This document shows, piece after piece, positions 46,593 to 58,882 of a DNA stretch of 64,000 nt. The notes below the pieces were generated by a model. The model was not told the DNA's origin and did no database searches. It worked only from the letters and a program-made list of their open reading frames with translations. How positions within the stretch are numbered: position 1 is the stretch's first letter; the number at the start of each line of letters is the position of its first letter. A program made the translations under genes and the position numbers. Source of the stretch: Coniferiporia sulphurascens (taxonomy: Eukaryota > Basidiomycota > Agaricomycetes > Hymenochaetales > Hymenochaetaceae); assembly GCA_002794785.1 (NCBI GenBank), contig NBBA01000007.1, forward strand, positions 372,001-436,000, given 5' to 3'.

Positions 46593-49182
46593 ATGGCTGG
46601 TATGTCTTCCCATTCCATTGTCTTGTCCATTGCTCAACCTTCCATAGATACTCTCTCTTTCAACGTGCTAGTCAGGAATGTCCTTGTCCCTATCGAAGTC
46701 GCGAAAAACAAACACATAGCATCGATTTTCGACCTGGTAAAGGAACGAAATCATCAAGTAAAGGAATATTTTAAAGACCTCATGGCTTCCCACTGTCAAT
46801 ATTTCCGTTTCATATCTCCCCCGCCATGGAGTGCTTTCGTCTTCGAGGATGAGGCGAGAGTCATAAATAAGGCGCACGTACTTCAAGCGTACTCAACAGA
46901 AGCTGTGCATCTTTTTGCTACCGTCGAGGAAGTATTTCCGGACGGGGTTCTCTCGAGTGCCGTGTGCCTACTAGTCGAGCATTCTAAAAGTGCGCTGTTT
47001 GCTCATCATAATGCAACTCTTCCTGACGTTGAGAGTCCAGATTATACCGAAGTGCGGTTGAGACAAGTTAATGAGGCTTTATTCAGTTGCCTTACTGTGA
47101 GGTCTGAAGGGCCGACATGGAGTCAATTGGACATCCAACACAATTATGCTAGTAGGTGGATACGCAGACCACTTCCGGATACGGCAACCGACGGCCAACC
47201 CCAAAATATGCAAATCGATAGCCCACATCCATACATGCAAATCGACAGCTCACATCCACGGCCCACTCTAGACATGCCAACCGATGTGGTGGAAATGATC
47301 GCTAGGCTTTCAGCACCAAGGCGGTACATGGTCAGTTACCTTTTGCGACTTGAAGGAGACGGTTCAACGTTTTTTCCAGCCCAACGACGGCAGAGCGGAA
47401 GCGCGCTTGGAATTATGCCTTAAGTTGCTTCCAGAAGAATTCAAAGACTACTTTATTACAAATGAAAGTTCGGTCGGGGGCCACTCGCTACCCATTGAAT
47501 CTAACCGAGAATTTGAATACTTCGCGCGGTTAACCACACTCGAGGAGGAAATAGAATCAAGAACCCGCACTGGGCGTCGCTCCGAGTGGATTTCAGCGTT
47601 AGTGACGTCCACGTATGTCATACCGCCAGGTGAAGCTTATGCCAGGCGGGGGATCGCCAATTACGGAATGTCAGGATTCTTTCGTTGTGCGCGGCTATTG
47701 CTAACTTGAAGTTCATCTAGAGGAAAGCAGTGGCCTTTCTGCATATTTGTGAAATCATCAGTGGATGAACCAGTCCGGAAGTACCAACCGAAGAGTGATT
47801 TCAGTTTCATAGCCACTCAAGAGGAAGCTTTATTCATCATCGGAGAGGTCATATCAGAGGAAGACAAATCGGACAGATGGAGAATGCTTTGCCAGGCCAT
47901 TGCCCTGGCGCGTCTCGGAAGCTTTTTGCTGAAGAAGGAGTCTGCACGAACTTTCGTTGTAATGGCCGTATACGTCGCAGATGATTTTACCGCAGAAAGA
48001 TATTTCGTATATCAGCCAAAAAGGGAGGATCCCAGTGTGAGCGTTTTATCACGTAGTTTGACCCCTCCCTCAATCAATCTTCAGGTGGATATTATAAGCG
48101 ATAAGTATAACCTTATAAAAGGTGATGAAGGAAGACAGTTTCTTCGGGAAATGTACAACTATGGCGAGGAGATACGCCGTATTGAAAAAGAATTTGATTC
48201 CAGCAAGTTCGATACGCTAAAGACGCTGACGGAGGTGGGCAGAGGCTTGAGCTCATGGTCAAGTAGACCCGCCAAACCCACCAGCCGGAAACGTTCAAGA
48301 GGAACGCCAGGCGCAAGTACGAGCGCACTTGATCCAGTTAGCGAAGATCCAGTTGTCGAAGAGGTCTTTTCCAAGCCTGACGTGCAAGACGTTATGGTCG
48401 AGTTAGGCTTTAGACCAGATCCGTACATCTTGCTTGATGTAAGCAACGCGTTCATTCAGTTAACCTTTGCTAACCTATTCCATGTGCAGCACCCTTTCGT
48501 GGCGGAGGCGTACAGAGACAGCAAGCGATACTACGTTAAGTTCCTCTGCCCAGATAGGGACAGCGAATTCCGGATACTTTCCTTTCTGTCGAGATTCGAC
48601 TCTCCTCACAACCCTGTAGTGCGTGGGATAGCGTTCCGCGCTGTCAACGACGGCATGCTGGTGGTGTTGCCGGACAGCGGCACCAAAGTGACTTTATACG
48701 AGAACCTATCGCGCGATCTGCTACCGGTTGCTCGGCAGTTATTTGAAGGGGTCGCGTTCCTGCACGAAAAGGAAGTGGTGCATAACGACCTGAAGCCTTC
48801 AAACATTGTTGTGGACAAGACGACAGGCCGAGTTTGCATCATCGATTTTAATTTGGGAGTTCTCCGTGTGGATCAGCTTGACGGTAGGCTCATCGGTACT
48901 AAGGGATGGACGGCACCCGAGGTCGGGGGTGGTGAGCCGTACAATCCGATGTGGGCAGACGTGTGGGCTGCTGGAAAGGTGGTGTCCGTATTGTGTGCGA
49001 AATGCCCTAAAGCGTCGTGTCGAGAATTCCTGATGGGCTTGAGCAAGAATCTGATGAGCTCCGACCCGAAGAAGCGACCCAGCATGAAGGATGCCGTTAA
49101 GTGCATCAAGGGCTATATCGAAAATACGAACGCTAAGCCTTTGCGCACGGAAGACATGGCGACTTGGCCAAACATACTGTAG
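46593..49182 (+). CDS. Protein-kinase-like protein with possible Crinkler-type N-terminal header (4 exons)
   Basis: Exons 46593-47330, 47380-47629, 47723-48438 and 48490-49182 join to 798 aa. The C-terminal part (about residues 569-790) is a kinase fold: VKFL supplies the ATP-site Lys, VVHNDLKPSNIVVD is the catalytic loop (HND in place of HRD), CIIDFNLG replaces DFG by DFN, and GTKGWTAPE is the activation-segment end. It could be active, since Lys and both Asp are kept. Residues about 22-75 (NVLVPIEVAKNKHIASIFDL...HCQYFRFISPP) resemble the ubiquitin-like header of Crinkler proteins. The middle is unassigned, with a basic stretch KPTSRKRSRG near 510 that may be a nuclear signal. The third intron (51 nt, GTAAGC...GCAG) is in frame and easily missed. 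Confidence 0.72.
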
Positions 49183-51148
49183 TGAGTACTTCGAGCTTCT
49201 TGCATGTGCTGTTGTTCATCACTGAATGTCTACAACTCTGAGTACCAGTGAAGTTGCTCATGATTCCGTTTGCCCTTTCCCGGAACATACGAGTGCGAAG
49301 GCTTATCTGGCATCGACTGTGAATCTCTCCTCGACACTCCTTACTTAACTTAGTGTGCTTAACCATCCCAGTCGGTCTTTTTATGCTGAGCCCTTTTTTA
49401 TGGTGACGAGGTAGGGGCTATAGCGAGATCGCTTTCTGCAACTGTACCAACCTGTTTGAACTTTTTATCTCCTATTGTAACTTTTGTAAGAAAGACATGT
49501 ATTACGTTTTAAAACCAATCGAACACTCCAATTATAAACAGAGGAGTAGGAGTCAGCAAGGGCAAGAGCAAAGCGCACGTGGACGATGAGAGCGCGGGGC
49601 ATGCGATAGGCCTTACTCACGGATCGCCGTCAGCCCGTCCATTGAGACGGTCGACCCGTGAGAGGCGGTAATTCATAGACGAGGATTAGTTACCGGCACG
49701 AACACGATTAAAAATGGTAATAATCCCTGTATAACAAACGGACTTCGGGTCGTGTACCTCTTCCCTCCCACATTTTTTTATTTCATTTGTTTGTTGACTG
49801 TTCCATCTGTTTTCTAACATGTTTTTCTGTGCGTTATTGTGACACCTGTGTTTTCCTTTATTTCGGCTTCCACTATTTTTATGCCTGTTCCGGCCTCGAC
49901 ATCATTGTAGCTCGTACCAGTGTTTCAACACTCTTCCAATTTATAGCGTTACTCCTGTCGCTCTGCTTGAAACGTATATCACAAAAATTGTGCGGATGTG
50001 TATGGGCACTGTCGTCGCAAGGTAGTGATGCGCACGCATGCAGTTCGACGACCGACGCATGTAAATGTCAGAGTATTGGGCGCCCCATTTGGCTAAAATG
50101 TCCGTGCTTGGTTTTGGCAGCACGCCGTGTGGGTAGTGATGAGAGCGCGGTCAGACCGCCATGGGTAGTATCAGAACGAGCGCTAACGAAGGCGTGGTCG
50201 ATCGGATAGGAGCAGGCATGCAGGCGAGTTTACAAGCTTACAAAATGTCCTCGGCGTCCGTTCCAAGCCCGGGATCGGTGTTGATAAGCTCGACTTCGCG
50301 GTGCTGAGATAGGCTTGACCAGAAAGACAGTTTGTAAACGATAAAGCAGAGTAGCATGACTGTACACGCCGAAGAAAGTCCCTGGCAGGATCCGAAGCGG
50401 CGTTGAGGAGTAGCCTGCTGATCAACCACCAGACCGAGTCCCTGCTTTAGCCGTCGTATATGCTTTCAATTGCATTCGCGTACGAACATAAAGTGCTTTT
50501 TCAAACCCAGCGTCCTCAGTCAGCTACCCAGTAAAACCACGGATATTTATAAGGGAACGTCTACTATTAGAAAAGCACATATTTACCGTGCATTCGTCGC
50601 CACCGTTATCCAATCAGGGGATGAATGAAGAATGGACAACAGTGCCCTTAGCACTCCCTTTGCTCAGTAAGACGGCACTTTGGAGGTCCCTTGACAAGGT
50701 GGAAGATTAGAAACCCGTTTAGTCGTCGGGGAAGCCACGTCAGTCACTGCGTGAAACTATAGAATCGTCCCTGGGGGCGTGCGGCTACCTCAGTCGAGCG
50801 GCTTGGGTGCCCTTCAAGAGAAACAGCTTAAAGACAGATACACGTTTGAAGGAGAGCCGGGAGCGGGAGGTGAGTCGGAGCCGGACAAAACCACCCAAAC
50901 CGGATGCGGCTCCGGTCGGTTGCCTAAAAATAGCAGCTTCCGTCTAGATCGCTTGTCTGAACGCGTCTCAAATGGAGAACCGCACTTTCACTAAGTAATC
51001 AACCACGCGGCCGTCATGGACGCGACTAGGGGCACACTCTTCTCGAGCCCGTCACTACTGGCAACGACGGCCGCCCTTCGACATCCAGCTCGATCACAGC
51101 GGCCAACGTCTCTCCAGTCGCCTGCACGGCGCCGTCTGTTATGCAAGA
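49183..51148. other. Intergenic region with one doubtful small membrane ORF
   Basis: About 2 kb. On the minus strand near 50,470-50,238 an open frame without ATG reads RRLKQGLGLVVDQQATP, then a likely membrane helix (ACTVMLLCFIVYKLSFWSSL) and a short acidic tail. It could be the last exon of a small membrane protein, but I cannot find its first exon. Nothing else is supported. Confidence 0.4.
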
Positions 51149-51907
51149 ATGAGCCAGAACTCTCGTCGCCTCACTTATGTGCGATCCACCCCGGGCTTAT
51201 CAAGTAAGGGCGCAAGCACTGCACGCTCTGCTGGGTCGGAGAAAAGTGCGTCAGTTGTGATTTTTTCTTTACGGCCGGACCTCCCCGTTGACTATTCTTG
51301 GCGAGACAGTCTACTACCGCCTGCGTGTGTATTAGACATGGTACATATAAATCCCCGATACTAACCGATACCCGTCTCCCCTGCCCTACGCATTGCAGTT
51401 ACCTATAACGCCCCCTATAATTCCAATTACCCGATCGACGCGGAAGACGATGCGCTGTCCTTCCTGCACGCGAGCCGCATCCCGCTGCCGGGCTTCGCCG
51501 CTGATTACGTGCACTACATTTGCAACCGCGAGAACATCCACCCGTCGCGCGCAAAGCTCTACACATCGACGCCCACGCGCTCCGCGTACGTGTACTCCTC
51601 GCACCTCTCTCATGCTCACGGGCGCGCGCGGACGCTTCCCGACGACCCGGCGTTTACGCTCGTAGCGCCGGATGTGCCGGTGCGCCTGCACGCGGGTAGC
51701 TGTGGGAGTGCCCGCACGAACCCGCTCGTGCTGTTTTTGGACCTGGATCCGAGCATGGACCGCACGCATTCGGCGCTGCCTGCTGGCAAGCTCGAGCGCG
51801 GGGGCAGGCGTGTGGCCAAGGTTGTGAGCAAGGGATACGGCGCAGTGCAGTCGTTCTTCTCCGTTTGCTTTGGGATGCTGCAGAAGGTGCCGAAGGGCAT
51901 GGAGTGA
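51149..51907 (+). CDS. Small basidiomycete protein of unknown function (2 exons)
   Basis: Exon 1 51149-51203 (MSQNSRRLTYVRSTPGLS) joins across GTAAGG...TTGCAG to exon 2 51399-51907, giving 187 aa with the frame intact. Exon 2 is GC-rich with strong third-position G/C bias, as expected for coding sequence: YPIDAEDDALSFLHASRIPL, then PGFAADYVHYICNRENIHPS, and a C-terminus GYGAVQSFFSVCFGMLQKVP that could be an amphipathic or membrane-associated helix. No known domain is recognised. The 195-nt intron is longer than others in the window, so another small exon may be missing, and the start codon is provisional. Confidence 0.55.
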
Positions 51908-53344
51908 TTACCTCAGTGCGAGCGGTGCGTATCACTGTTCGTGGATCGTGGATAATAAGATGTCTGATCAACAGTTGTTAAGCAGTTCCTACCAGTTCCG
52001 ACGAGCTCTCGCCCTTTATTTTTGGCTGAGATTCATGACTGACCTCTTTCTTGCTGTCCGACTTTCAATCTTCCTCGCAAATACCCCCGATTAGCTTTCA
52101 GCTTCAGACTTTATCGCTTTGCAATAATCATTCGTACCGATCGCTCGTAGAATTTTTCGTCATGGACTATGCCCTCACCCCGTGTACAGAACACGTTCGG
52201 GTCTTTTCTTCCCTCCATGCATTTTTGTAGTATCGCCAAATGAGTCTTGAATACATATTCCCCCGTCGAGAGCCGTTAGGAGGCCGTTCGTGACCGCCAA
52301 CGACGGCGGAGTTCGTCCCTCGACTGACAGGCGGTGAAATAAAACCGGCATTCGGGCACGGCGGCTGAGGCATTGAACCACTGTTCACCGTTTACTTAAA
52401 GCAACTGATAAGTAAGCACAGCCTAAAGTTTGTTCGATTAGACTTCTGACACAAGGTTCAACTGAGTAAAGGACCAAAACGGGTGTCCCGTTCGCATAAA
52501 AAGTTCACGCGATATTACATGTAAACAAATCAGCGCTCAGGTCCTATGCATGGGTCGGTCGGGAACTTATTGAACGGAGGGAGGGTCTCCGTTCTATCCA
52601 AGGGCGTTGGCGGCGCTACTGACTTGTGCCGATATCTACACGGAAGCATTCAAGTTGGAGATGATACGCAGGGGCTGCTGAAAGAAACTCCTTTACTTAA
52701 TTGTTTTGGAGCAACGGTGAGATTTTTTGGTATGAATGGAGTGTTTCTTGCGTTGACTGCTGGCTGCTGACCAACTTATCGGGAACATCCTCGGCCACGA
52801 AGCATGCTCCCGTTCCCGAAGACGATTTCGTATCCTCAGGCTCCTGTGTTAATATTTTAGCATTTTATTCTAGTTTTTATTCTTCGCATCTCTTTCTATT
52901 GCGCGCAGTGCTGACGTCAACTTCTTCAAGGTCTGCGACTGATTATCATTTCCCTCTCCTCACCGTGACGGTGTCATCACGGCATCGCCAAGTGCCGCGC
53001 GGATGAAAGTTACTAAACTGTGGCTGACTGAGTTGCAAGCGGGGTGACGTAAGGTTCCGCCAGTCAGCGGATTGCGCCCATGCCTCATCCGTCTTCCGAA
53101 TCGGTCCCTTCTTTCTTCTTGCTTTCTCAGCTTATAAACGGGAGGAGGGGGGACCCCCGTTTGCCCGATAGCAAGGCCCCGGATTCGATTCGCGCGTTAC
53201 AGAATCTCTCCACTCCGGAGCTGCAACTTCTAAATCTTGGGAGCCTCCCCCTCCGCCCTCGCGTAGCCGATTTTTTGTGGACGCGCTCCGGCCCTTGACT
53301 CTGACTCGAAAGATAACCTAAAGGCATTCCATTTCCCCGCAAGA
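51908..53344. other. Intergenic region
   Basis: No gene supported. A frame at 52,546-52,770 lacks any motif and codon bias. The last 300 bp serve as promoter of the FrnE-like gene. Confidence 0.45.
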
Positions 53345-54818
53345 ATGACGACGGTTGTATCCGGCGGCGACTGCGCGGAGCGGAAAAAGATCAAGATCGA
53401 CGTTACATCTGTGAGTTCCGAGTGCATCCCCGATACACTTCTTCCTTCGTTGCCCGTATCGCGGAAGTTATTTCTTCGTATTAATTTATTTTTCCTGAAA
53501 GGACTCGATCTGTCCTTTCTGCTTTATCGGCAAGCGCAAGCTCGACCGCGCGATTGTGATCGCCAAAGAAAAGGGACTCAACTTGGACTTTGAAGTCGAG
53601 TACCACCCCTACCTGCTTGACCCCAGCCTCTCGCTCGACTCGTAAGTGACGTGGTAGCCATTCTGAATATCCTTAACTCAAATGGGGGGGAAACGCAAAA
53701 TTATTTATGCAACTGTTCATTTTTATACCGCGCATACAACTCGAAACGGTGTCGTGCTACCACAGGCCTATTAGCAGGCGTGTACGCGCTGAACGCAAGT
53801 TCGGTAAGGACCGCGGACAAATGATGGAAAAGATGATGATCGCTCGTGGAAAGGAGGTCGGCCTCAACTTGCAAGTCTCCCCGACCTCCAACTTGGTGGA
53901 CGACAAATAACTTTTTTTTTTTGCGTTTTACAGCTCGTACGATGGTGAGATTAGACAGACCACCGAGTAGGTAGACATTCCGGCCGTATCTCTTCGTTCC
54001 CTCTTGTCATAAGAGCGCGTTTAGCACGAGCTTGTTGACGAATATCTTCCCCTACAGCTCGCACCGACTTCTTGCACTCGCCTACGAGAAAGGGGAGATG
54101 GCCATGCAAGACGACCTCATTGTGGGTACCCGCTCTCCTCTAGACTCCGAGGTCTCGGATTTAAAATATACACAAAATTTTCATCGATGGCAAATTCCCA
54201 GGAACGCATCTTCAGCGGCTTTTTTGAGCTCGACCAAGGTAAATATATACGATTAGCTATCTCCTATCTTCGCACATACTGCAACTCGGGACTGGGGACT
54301 TGTACGCCGACTTTACTCATAATGTTTTACTCCGGCCCTTCCCAGACATCGGTGATCGGGATTTCCTGTCTGCTCAGGCCGTGGCGGTAGGATTGTTTTC
54401 CAGCGCCGAAGAAGCGAGCGCCTGGCTGGACACAGATGAGAAAAAAGAGGTGCGCTGATCCTGGCGTTTGGTTTAGTCGCCGAATATTACCTTCCTTCAT
54501 TTCCCAATTTTAATCTTCCCACAACATACAGGAGGTTCAAATCGGAATACGACATGCACAGAGACAAGGCATCACGGGTGTGCCGTTTTTCGTCCTCAAC
54601 AACGTGCGTGCCCTCCGTTTTTTTCGCTCCTTCTCCCACCCCTTATCATAAGGTACTTAATTATATACCACCCGCGCTGAGTTATCACTGTCACTTTATA
54701 GAAATACGCCATCTCCGGCGCAGAAGACTCGGAGCTTTTTGTCGAAGTGTTTGAGCGGTTCTGCGGGAAGCCATGTGCGCAGAACGGGCGCCTGCCTTCC
54801 GACCTCGTTTGTGAGTAG
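53345..54818 (+). CDS. DsbA/FrnE-like thioredoxin-fold oxidoreductase (9 exons, one GC-AG intron)
   Basis: Exons 53345-53410, 53502-53641, 53766-53870, 53934-53966, 54058-54121, 54202-54238, 54346-54449, 54532-54603 and 54702-54818 join to 245 aa, the usual size for this family. The N-terminus carries the redox motif in KIDVTSDSICPFCFIGKRKL (CPFC), a helical domain follows (RAERKFGKDRGQMMEKMM), then SHRLLALAYEKGEMAMQDDL and the cis-Pro loop GITGVPFFVLNNKYAISGA. FrnE-like proteins catalyse thiol-disulfide exchange in the cytosol; no signal peptide is seen. Intron 3 must start with GCAAGT (53871): using it gives GLNFSYDGEIRQTTE, which matches the family, whereas no GT donor there does. Exons of 33 and 37 nt are unusually short. 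Confidence 0.9.
53871..53933 (+). other. GC-AG intron
   Basis: The donor is GCAAGT, the consensus of the rare GC class, and the acceptor is TTTTACAG. Splicing here keeps frame and family sequence. Confidence 0.8.
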
Positions 54819-55432
54819 GCGGGGGGGATTGGACGGTGCAAATGGGAAACGAAGTGAAATGGTGAGAACCACCGACAAGTAAAGTTCGTGAGGTGGTTAC
54901 GATAGCATGTGCAGCCGAACCTCCCACGATTCCAGGGTGTTGGATTTTATCGCTATCCACTTTTTCTATCAGCTTTTGAGTTGCTCGTCCACGTTTTTTT
55001 TGGCCAACCGGCCATTCCCTTTTTCTTTTTCTTTCGTTTCTCTGTATAGCTTTCGAAGTTTCGACGTTTTTATTATGAACTGCCTGTGCGGCTCTCCATC
55101 TATCTCCTATCTACCTGAATGGCGTACAAACTACCCGCCTTAGCGGCTCCAGTCTAGCCTATCTATATACTATATCCGAGAGCTAGACGGAGGTGCTTGA
55201 GTTAAAGGCTCGCTCGATGTGACAAATACAGCGGTACTACGAGGATCGACCGAGTGCGATCGACGTGGGATCGGCAGGACACGAAAGGCTCACCGGCACT
55301 TGGCAGCTAGTACAGCTTATGGATTCACTCTAAATAAACGAAATGTAGTTGTTCGCCACTTCGAAATACGGCTGAAAATAGATGGAATAGCGCCTCATTT
55401 TTGTGGTATATAGGCTTAATATACAAGCATGG
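54819..55432. other. Convergent spacer
   Basis: 3' flanks of the FrnE-like (+) and F-box (-) genes. T-rich around 54,990-55,075. No other feature. Confidence 0.5.
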
Positions 55433-57180
55433 CTAACAAAAAAGCGAAGAATGAATGGGTGAAGATTCAAAACATGACGACTGGGGTTCGGACCCGGGAA
55501 TCCAAACTTTGACTCTGTTTCCTCCGATCTCCGTGAGGCGTTGAACGGTTTGCGCAGCAAGGTCGATACACTGAAGCTCCAGCGTTTGCACGGATGTATT
55601 GCGCAAGAACCACGATACATACGCACATGTAGCAGACTCGTGCATACATGCGGGCTCTTCCGGATTGCTGGCGCAATGGGCTATGCAGCGCTCCTCAGTA
55701 TGTCTAAGGATCAAGCGCTTTAGGTTCGGGAAGAGCTGTGGTCGCGACGTGGCCCGCGTCGCTTGAGTGGGAGTACCAGAGAAATTAAAGTTGAGGTAAG
55801 CCTTGCTTGTGAGCAGGGGGACGTATAGGCTCTCGTAGTATAATCGCCGCACATGAGGCAGACGTGTAAGCGCAGTGAACAGTGTCTGTCCTGTGAGTCC
55901 CGAGTCCATGTCTATACCCACGTCGCGGTAAGTGTCGATGATATTAACACTTTCGAGTGCTGGCCACGCTTCCGCCGCATTTGCAGGAATCAGCGCTCGC
56001 ACCCAGTTGCACGCGTTCGGCGTGCTAAGGTAAAGCTCAAGGAACGAGAGCGCTGGCGTCTCCAGCGCCCGCATGAAAGACTCCAGGTGTTTACGGTTGC
56101 TGCTCCCGATAATCTTAAGTTCCAGATCCTCGAGCTTGCTGAGCCGCGCGTGATCGGAGTAAAGCGCTTCTACCTCTTCCGAGGCAGAAATATGCGGGTC
56201 GCTCTCGTTAAAGTTCTCAAAACGCAGAGACAATGAGATAAGTTCAGGGAGGAACTCTAGACAGTTCAAGAGGTTGCGCAGATTCACGAAGGTGATGGTC
56301 TGCGGGGCGAAGTCAAGGCTGAAGAACGATATAGTTTCGCCTGAGATCCACGGCAATAAGGCATTACGACACGTGAACCCGTCGAGCCGGGGAGTTTTCC
56401 AGGTACAGGTGTAAAGGCAGAAGAATTCGAACTCGGGTCCGCAATCGACGCTCAACTGACGGAGGCGGGGCAAGTCAAGGTTGCCGCAGTCGACGGCGCT
56501 GAACAATTCCGGCGGGACCTCTTCTTTCGAGCCTACAGCATTGAATGTGAACGCGAAACTCTCCCAGCGGTCAGCGTAAGGAGCAACGAGCCGCATGAAG
56601 TCAAAAAAGGGTGTGGCGCAAGCCAGACGGGCGTCGATGTCTGAGGCATCGCATGTCGCGAGCACGTTGAGTGATGTCTCCCTAGATCGCTTCAGAAAGG
56701 CTGCAAGTTCTTCGTACGTTTGGTATCTGTTCTCGAGGGTAGACCATAGGCGCGGGTAATCAAGGGCAAGACTCCTGAAAATACGACATGTATGTGTTAC
56801 GCGGATGAGCGATGGCCGATCCAAAAGAAGGAAGAGGTCCTGCCAAACATCGGAGGGAAGATGACTCCAGTGAGTCAGCGGAGCGGGATTTCTTGTTCTT
56901 CCAGGAAGACTTCGAATTAACCCAGTAACAAGCGTGCCGACATCGTCTTGAATAGTCAGCTGAGGATCATCGTTGTGTCTGAAAGTATTCCGGAATATTG
57001 AGTATCTTAAATATCAGATGGCGTATAATGCGCAACTAGCACGTACATCTTTCCCAGTCCAGTTGAAGAATGCGATTGCCTTAAACCACGTGTAGGCAGT
57101 GCGGCCCAGGAAGGCAGTATCCAAACACCATCTGTATGAACAGACTTTGGACGTGTGGAGGTCAACTCAGAAACGACCAT
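55433..57180 (-). CDS. F-box protein with leucine-rich C-terminal region (2 exons)
   Basis: Probable substrate-recognition subunit of an SCF ubiquitin ligase. Exons 57180-57047 and 56978-55433 join to 559 aa. The F-box is at about residues 80-125: LPSDVWQDLFLLLDRPSLIR, then THTCRIFRSLALDYPRLW, the mushroom-type F-box. Behind it lie irregular leucine-rich segments (LPRLRQLSVDCG, LPELISLSLRFENF, LSKLEDLELKIIG, FPNLKRLILRHTEE, VQTLELQCIDLAAQTVQRLT). Such genes form large families in Agaricomycetes. Starting at 56824 would cut the F-box in half, so the upstream exon is required. The ATG at 57180 is the first Met in frame of exon 1, which stays open further upstream without ATG. Confidence 0.8.
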
Positions 57181-58057
57181 GGGGAGTTGATCGGCTTGGG
57201 TGATACGGGGGGTCGAGGAGATACGCAAGCATTCCGGGCTCGAAAGGTAGGTTCTTTATAAGATACCCTGCCCGAAGCCATATACACCACTGCGGACCAC
57301 ATATCACTGCCGCATAGGAAGCAGCGATAGGCTGTGTCTTCTCGGTCTGCCTGTCGTACGCTATAGTTGGTCACAAGCAGGTAAGGATGCAATGGTTGAC
57401 ATTCGAGGAGAGACGAGAAAGAGACCAAATACAACGAATCGTAAGAAAAACCTACGGGTTTGTAATTCCGGCAATAATCTGATGATGATGGTCTTGTAGA
57501 GATTGTAGCGCCTTCACGGCTTTACTACTATTTGCCACACCCAAGGGCCTCGAGAAGCGACTTATTACATAAGTTGAAGCAGCAGGAGTCACGGCACAGA
57601 CCATTAAAATAGTAAAGGACAGAAATACGCAAGTTCAAAGATAGGTGTCGCCGAAGAGACCAAAAATATCGAATGGGTGAGACAATCAAGACAATACGGT
57701 TTATAGCAGTGCCGTGGTACTGGGGAAAAGGAGGAGCAGGCTTCAAGGCAAGCCCTACAGAAAATTGCCGTCCATCATTACCTCCGCGAAGTGCTCATTG
57801 TCGAACACACCTTGTTCACGCATATTACACGATATACCAAGCAGCGAGGGGTCGAGGAAAGAACGTCAACAGAAACAAGGGGATAACGGATAACGATAGC
57901 GTTGATACAGAGACAACTTATGACAAGGGCATAGACATAGACGTTGACAATCGTTGCGAGAAGCTTAGAATCGAAAGGGGGTGAAATCGACAGCGATGCC
58001 GTCGGAAGGCGATCCAATACAAGATACAACAAGTTCAAGTCTTCGGAGCATCACTTC
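57181..58057. other. Intergenic region
   Basis: Minus-strand open frame 57,162-57,434 (CGSDMWSAVVYMASGRVSYK) overlaps the F-box start in another frame and is not recognised. An upstream exon of the F-box gene cannot be excluded. Nothing else is supported. Confidence 0.4.
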
Positions 58058-58882
58058 TCACGCCTACAAAAATTAACGATGAGCAATTAGAGCGTAAGAA
58101 AAATCCAACTTACGTCTGTAGCAGCCAGTTCGGCTTCAGTCTCCTCGGCGATAGTCTCTTGACCTGGGATAGCCGCAGCCGTCGTGTTCTCCTTATCTTC
58201 AGCCTGATAAATACGAAAAAGAAGGTTAAAACACTCTAGAAACTGCGTGTCCAACCACGAACCTTGGAAGTGGGCTTCTTTGAAGTAGATGCAGGCTTCT
58301 TCGAAGGGGGTTTAGTGGACTTGGATACAGGCTTTGCCGACTTCGAGGTTGGTTTCGTAGATTTGGAAGGTGGTTTAGACGCAGCTCTGGAGGCAGGCTT
58401 GGACGCAGCCTTTGAAGCGGGCTTGGACACCGACTTCGACGCAGGTTTCGCCTTGATTATCAAACGAGTTCCAGTAATTATTTTGGGCCACGACGGTGAA
58501 TTGCGCCCACCTTTTTCGCAGCCGGCTCATCCGAGACCTCCGCAGAGACCTCACCGTCCGTCTTCTCCGCCTTTTCAGCTTCCTCAGTCACCTCAGCTGC
58601 CTTACGCTTTCTACCCTTAGTTGACGCTGGTGCCTTCTTCACAGGCTCCTTGGACTCTGCAGCAGTGGGACCCTTGGCAGCGATACGTGCGGATGCACGT
58701 CGCTCAGTTGTCGCAGGTTGTTTCTTCTCTCTTGGGCCGGGTTTACGACCACGTTTCTTCTGTTCTGTCGGGGTTGCAGTAGGCGCAGTGCTATCGCCCT
58801 CACCATCTTGAGCGGGTGGAACCTCAGGCGCCGGGACGTCGGTGGAGGCAGCAACAGTGGCAGCAGCTTTCTTCGGAGCCAT
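58058..58882 (-). CDS. AT-hook / lysine-rich chromatin-type protein (4 exons)
   Basis: Exons 58882-58511, 58451-58263, 58203-58114 and 58063-58058 join to 218 aa. The N-terminal part holds an AT-hook (KKRGRKPGPREKK, core RGRKPG), which binds the minor groove of AT-rich DNA, and several basic stretches (KGRKRKAAE). Residues about 125-187 are a low-complexity tandem of Ser/Lys/Pro/Ala units (SKPASKAASKPASRAASKP), like histone-H1 or HMG tails. The C-terminus is short and acidic. The last exon is only Ala-stop, so the 3' end is the weakest part; reading through the previous donor would add a few residues. It shares a 600-bp divergent promoter region with the HAD gene. Confidence 0.72.

Noticed and set aside
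46571..46774. Plus-strand frame starting at 46571
   Set aside because: It is an overlapping shadow of the first exon of the kinase-like gene, in another frame.
55433..56824. F-box gene starting at 56824
   Set aside because: That start would remove the first half of the F-box (LPSDVWQDLFLLL), which is encoded in frame just upstream and joins to a further exon with matching phase.
58264..58620. Plus-strand frame with regular Gly/Asp/Phe repeats
   Set aside because: It is the antisense shadow of the Lys/Ser/Pro/Ala repeats in the AT-hook gene.
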